Assembly (NCBI RefSeq): GCF_900109115.1
Contig: NZ_FNYV01000007.1
Coordinates: 248,001-312,000, forward strand
From: Micromonospora phaseoli
GTDB lineage: Bacteria; Actinomycetota; Actinomycetes; Mycobacteriales; Micromonosporaceae
Reading direction: 5' to 3'
DNA length: 64,000 nucleotides
A program made the translations under genes and the position numbers. Below are positions 60,838 through 64,000 of the stretch, piece after piece. The first letter of the stretch is position 1. The number at the start of each line of letters is the position of its first letter. The notes under the pieces are model-generated. The model was not told the DNA's origin, did no database searches, and saw only the letters and a program-made list of their open reading frames with translations.

Positions 60838-62265
60838 TCAGATCCGGGTGAACACGGCCAGCTGGGTGGGTGCGCCGACCGTCGGGTCCTCGTCGCCGAC
60901 GCCGTGCAGCGCGGCCGTGTAGCCGTAGCTGGCGCAGACCTGGCGTACCCAGTCGGCGAACTCGGCGCGGGTCCATTCGAAGCGGTGGTCAGCGTGCCGG
61001 AACGCGCCCGCCGGCAGACCCTCGTAGCGGACGTTGTGCTCGACGTTCGGTGTGGTCACCACGACGGTGCCCGGCCGGGCGTAGCCGAAGACGGCATCCT
61101 CCAGCGCCGGCAGGCGGGGCGGGTCGAGGTGCTCGACGACCTCCATCAGCACCGCGGCGTCGTACCCGCGCAGCCGGTCGTCGCGGTAGGTCAGCGCGGA
61201 CTGCCGGAGCCTGAGGCGGTCGCGCTGACGTTCGGGCAGCCGATCCAGCCGCAGCCGGCGGGCAGCAATGGTGAGTGCCTGGCTGGAGACGTCGGTACCG
61301 ACGATCTCGGTGAACCGGCGGTCGCCGATCAGTGTGGCCAGCAGGGCACCACCGCCGCACCCCAGGTCCAGTACGCGGTGGGCGCCCGCGTCGACCAGTG
61401 CGGCGTGTACCGCCTCCCGACGCCGAGCGGCCAGCGACGCCCGGGGTGCGGGCTCGGCCGCAGGCGCGTCGTCCACCCCGTCGTCGGCGGTCGGCTCGTC
61501 GGTGGGCCGCTGGGCGGCCAGTCGCTCCAACGCCTGGCCCGCCAGCGCCCGCCGGTGCGCCAGGTAACGCCGGACGATCAGTGCCCGCTCCGGGTGGTCG
61601 GCCAGCCATCCCGCGCCGGCTCGCAGCAGCTTGTCCACCTCGTCCGGGGCCACCCAGTAGTGCTTCGCGTCGTCCAGCACCGGCAGCAGTACGTACAGGT
61701 GATTGAGCGCGTCGGCGACCCGCATCGTGCCGGTGAGGGTCAGGTCGACGTAGCGGCTGACGCCCCACTCGGGGTGCAGTTCGTCCAGTGGGATGGCGGT
61801 GGCGGTGACGGTCCAGCCGAGCGGGGTGAACATCCGGGTGGCCACGTCGGCGCCGCCTCGGCAGCGCAGCACCGGGACGCGTACCTCCAACGGGATGCTC
61901 GCCCCGGCCAGCTCGGGCCGCGCCTTGGACTCGCCCCGCAGGGCCGAGCGGTAGACCTTCGACAGCGCCGAGGCGAGCAGGCTGGACGCGGCGTACGGGC
62001 GGTCGTTGACGTACCGCCCGAGGGTGAAGCTGTCCGGTGTGGTGGTCGGCTGCCGGCCACGGCCCCGGCCCCGCGCGGCGGCCAGCCGCAACGGGTCGAC
62101 GTCGAGCAGGAGAGCGGCCGTGCAGCGCTGCTCATCGGCCTCTGGATAGAAGATGTGCGCGGTACCGACGGGTACGTCGAACGCGTGCACCCGGTCGGGG
62201 TGCTTGATCAGCAGGTGGCCGAGATCGGTCGCCGGCTGGTGCGTGGTGGTCAGGGTGAGCAGCAC
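60838..62265 (-). CDS. hen1: RNA 3'-terminal ribose 2'-O-methyltransferase Hen1
   Basis: A 475-residue Hen1. The N-terminal half (MLLTLTTTHQPATDLGHLLI, KHPDRVHAFDVPVGTAHIFY, GRYVNDRPYAASSLLASAL) is the bacterial Hen1 ligase-activating domain. The C-terminal half is a methyltransferase with VLDLGCGGGALLATL and the metal site MEVVEHLD plus TPNVEHN. It methylates the 2'-OH at the repair junction before Pnkp seals it, protecting from re-cleavage. It is the upstream partner of pnkp with repeat C between. Confidence 0.96.
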   Translation of the reverse strand: MLLTLTTTHQPATDLGHLLIKHPDRVHAFDVPVGTAHIFYPEADEQRCTAALLLDVDPLRLAAARGRGRGRQPTTTPDSFTLGRYVNDRPYAASSLLASALSKVYRSALRGESKARPELAGASIPLEVRVPVLRCRGGADVATRMFTPLGWTVTATAIPLDELHPEWGVSRYVDLTLTGTMRVADALNHLYVLLPVLDDAKHYWVAPDEVDKLLRAGAGWLADHPERALIVRRYLAHRRALAGQALERLAAQRPTDEPTADDGVDDAPAAEPAPRASLAARRREAVHAALVDAGAHRVLDLGCGGGALLATLIGDRRFTEIVGTDVSSQALTIAARRLRLDRLPERQRDRLRLRQSALTYRDDRLRGYDAAVLMEVVEHLDPPRLPALEDAVFGYARPGTVVVTTPNVEHNVRYEGLPAGAFRHADHRFEWTRAEFADWVRQVCASYGYTAALHGVGDEDPTVGAPTQLAVFTRI

Positions 62266-62341
62266 CGGGCCATGGTGTCAGCTGTCTCGATCTTGCGTCG
62301 TCCCGTTTTCGGCTTGCTTCAGTCGCGGTGAGGTCCGACCG

Positions 62342-62554
62342 TCAGCGGTAGTCGTCCTCGTCGGCACCCACGACGCGGGCCTGCTCCATCGCGTCCCAGT
62401 CGTCGACCTCCAGGCCACGGTGCGGCTCGGCCTCGAACCCGGCCGGGTCGACCACGGCGGCCTGCTCGACCGCGTCGGCCGGCTCTGCCTCCGGGTCGCG
62501 CTCCTCCGGACTGAGGTGGTCGCCGGGGGCGAAGTCCTCGTCGGGCTGGCCCAT
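62342..62554 (-). CDS. Small acidic protein of unknown function, 70 residues
   Basis: A 70-residue highly acidic protein (MGQPDEDFAPGDHLSPEERD at the start, Asp/Glu and Ala-rich, ending GADEDDYR). GGAGG lies seven bases before the ATG at 62554, so translation is credible. It lies upstream of hen1 on the same strand, about 75 bases away, and could be in its operon. No recognised domain. Confidence 0.65.
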   Translation of the reverse strand: MGQPDEDFAPGDHLSPEERDPEAEPADAVEQAAVVDPAGFEAEPHRGLEVDDWDAMEQARVVGADEDDYR

Positions 62555-62719
62555 TCGGTGCCTCCGGGATGTCGGTGGACGGTACCCACCCACGGTACGG
62601 GCTGACCCGCTGCCTCGCTGGCAAGCGGTCGGCCGCCGGCTCGGCGAGGGTACGCCGCGAGCGTTGCCGAGTCGGCCGAACCACCCACCGGCGACGGTCC
62701 CCGATGCCAGGATGGTGCC

Positions 62720-63103
62720 GTGGGCTTTCTCATCCGGCTGGCGGTGACCGCTGTCGCCCTGTGGATCACCACGCTGGTCGTGCCCGGGGTCGAGGTGACC
62801 GGCCGGACCGGCTACGACACGGCGTTCACTCTGATCGTCGTAGCGTTGATCTTCGGTGTGATCAACGCGGTGCTGAAACCGCTCATCAAGGTGGTGGGTT
62901 GCGTCTTCTACCTGTTGACGCTCGGCCTGTTCGCGCTGGTGGTCAACGCCCTGTTGTTCCTGCTGACCGACCGGATCGCCCGGGCCTTCGATCTACCGTT
63001 CCAGGTGGACGGTTTCTGGGCGGCCTTCTGGGGTGCCATCGTGATGGCGGTGGTGACCTGGCTGATCAGCGTCGTGCTACCGGATTCCGCGGACCGGCGG
63101 TGA
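62720..63103 (+). CDS. Phage-holin-4-like (PF04020, YvlD-type) membrane protein
   Basis: A 127-residue protein with four helices at about 3-22, 35-55, 60-82 and 100-122. It shows IFGVINAVLKPLIKVVGCVF and LTLGLFALVVNALLFLLTDR, typical of the YvlD/holin-4 superfamily. These are chromosomal proteins of unknown function, not prophage lysis genes. The GTG at 62720 has no clear ribosome site. Confidence 0.85.
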   Translation: MGFLIRLAVTAVALWITTLVVPGVEVTGRTGYDTAFTLIVVALIFGVINAVLKPLIKVVGCVFYLLTLGLFALVVNALLFLLTDRIARAFDLPFQVDGFWAAFWGAIVMAVVTWLISVVLPDSADRR

Positions 63104-63291
63104 ACCGGCCCGGTTGTGCCCGGCCGGCCCAGCTACGGGATACTGCCCGCGGAGGACAGCGCGGTCCGGCGTACCCAGGGGAGCCGGCGGCCATCCGGCC
63201 GGCGCCCCGGCGAGATCAGCCGGCCGCGAGGCCGGCCCTCAAGGAGAACAGCGGCCGCACGGCCGACAGCGGCAAGTAAGGAGCGTTCGAC

Positions 63292-64000
63292 ATGCCCATC
63301 GCTTCCCCCGAGGCTTACGCCGAGATGCTGGACCGCGCCAAGGACGGCCGGTACGCGTACCCGGCGATCAACGTGACGTCCTCGCAGACGCTGAACGCGG
63401 CGCTCAAGGGCTTCGCCGACGCGGAGAGTGACGGCATCGTTCAGGTCTCCACGGGTGGTGCGGAGTACCTCTCCGGCCCGTCGATCAAGGACATGGTCAC
63501 CGGCGCCGTGGCGTTCGCCGCGTACGCGCACGAGGTGGCCAAGAAGTACCCGGTCAACATCGCGCTGCACACCGACCACTGCCCGAAGGACAAGCTGGAC
63601 AAGTTCGTCCGGCCGCTGATGGCCATCTCCCAGGAGCGGGTCAAGCGTGGCGAGGAGCCGCTGTTCCAGTCGCACATGTGGGACGGCTCGGCCGTGCCGG
63701 TGGCGGAGAACCTGAAGATCGCCGCCCAGTTGCTCGACGAGGCGGCCAAGGGCAAGATCGTCCTGGAGATCGAGGTCGGTGTCGTCGGCGGCGAGGAGGA
63801 CGGCGTCGAGAACGCCATCAACGACAAGCTCTACACCACCGTCGAAGACGGCCTGGCCATGGTCGAGGCGCTCGGCCTGGGTGAGAAGGGTCGCTACATG
63901 GCGGCGCTGACCTTCGGCAACGTGCACGGCGTCTACAAGCCGGGCAACGTCAAGCTCCGCCCGGAGATCCTCAACCAGATCCAGGAGGCGGTCGGCGCCA
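63292..64000 (+). CDS. fba: Class II fructose-bisphosphate aldolase, N-terminal part (runs past window)
   Basis: The first 236 residues. It opens MPIASPEAYAEMLDRAKDGR, then YAYPAINVTSSQTLNAALKG, TDHCPKDKLDKFV with the zinc His and Asp, QSHMWDGSAVPVAENL, LEIEVGVVGGEEDGV and TFGNVHGVYKPGNVKL. It is the long class IIa type. It splits FBP in glycolysis. AAGGAG lies ten bases before the ATG. The gene continues beyond base 64000. Confidence 0.97.
   Translation, partial: MPIASPEAYAEMLDRAKDGRYAYPAINVTSSQTLNAALKGFADAESDGIVQVSTGGAEYLSGPSIKDMVTGAVAFAAYAHEVAKKYPVNIALHTDHCPKDKLDKFVRPLMAISQERVKRGEEPLFQSHMWDGSAVPVAENLKIAAQLLDEAAKGKIVLEIEVGVVGGEEDGVENAINDKLYTTVEDGLAMVEALGLGEKGRYMAALTFGNVHGVYKPGNVKLRPEILNQIQEAVGA

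Noticed and set aside
62720..63103. Prophage remnant indicated by a holin-like protein
   Set aside because: This holin-4/YvlD family is chromosomal and no other phage gene is near.

Overview
The window is chromosomal DNA from a high-GC Gram-positive actinomycete, most likely Micromonospora or a close relative in the Micromonosporaceae. The reasons are the very high GC, the many GTG starts, the HspR/HAIR heat-shock arrangement, a GlxA/CslA hyphal-tip glycan locus, FadE5- and EtfD-like beta-oxidation proteins, and a repeated intergenic GGGGCCCC element. It is a mostly housekeeping region of about 50 genes. I see no prophage, insertion sequence, CRISPR array or obvious island.

Layout. 0-9 kb: the 3' end of an EtfD-like Fe-S protein; two tandem secreted NlpC/P60 hydrolases, the second behind a clear c-di-AMP (ydaO-type) riboswitch; dcd; a PNPOx-family protein; a secreted M43 metalloprotease; tRNA-Gly(CCC); a luciferase-like oxidoreductase; an ASCH protein and small enzymes. 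9-19 kb: an RlpA-like protein, a PP2C/SpoIIE phosphatase, a FadE5-like acyl-CoA dehydrogenase, then the glxA / GH6 / cslA extracellular glycan locus. 18.6-25 kb: two DUF6458 membrane proteins around a SixA-like phosphatase, a hemolysin III protein, the pxpBCA 5-oxoprolinase operon and a thioredoxin-NHL protein. 25-35 kb: a large low-complexity membrane protein, a 45-residue gene, a 2-oxoacid dehydrogenase E1alpha-E1beta-E2 operon, a secreted Pro/Ser-rich protein and an unknown 406-residue protein. 35-43 kb: an overlapping pair of dynamin-like GTPases divergent from dnaK-grpE-dnaJ-hspR. 43-51 kb: a KhtT/KhtU-like K+/H+ antiporter, a tandem duplication of a BNR-type lipoprotein, and clpB with a HAIR site. 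51-57 kb: membrane proteins with Pro/Tyr-rich tails, an SDR, a pyrE-like gene and an ArsR regulator. 57-64 kb: a DUF368 (PopT-type) transporter, the Pnkp/Hen1 RNA-repair pair, a holin-like protein and the start of fba.

How the genes connect. HspR, encoded last in the dnaK operon, should repress both its own operon and clpB through HAIR sites present at both promoters. c-di-AMP may touch two functions here: cell-wall hydrolase expression through the riboswitch, and potassium export through the KhtT-like subunit. GlxA, the GH6 protein and CslA form a set known in Streptomyces to build and process a glycan at hyphal tips. Pnkp and Hen1 repair cut RNA and mark the joint with a 2'-O-methyl group.

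Most notable structures: a three-copy intergenic repeat family with GTTAAYAAGGGGCCC arms; a 1,255-bp tandem duplication that left a dead 5' fragment of the khtT-like gene; the re-oriented glxA locus with a TTA codon in cslA; and the single riboswitch at only one of two tandem NlpC/P60 paralogues. Gene starts were adjusted by hand where the longest frame ran into repeats or lacked a ribosome binding site. No database search was possible, so all family calls rest on recognised motifs.
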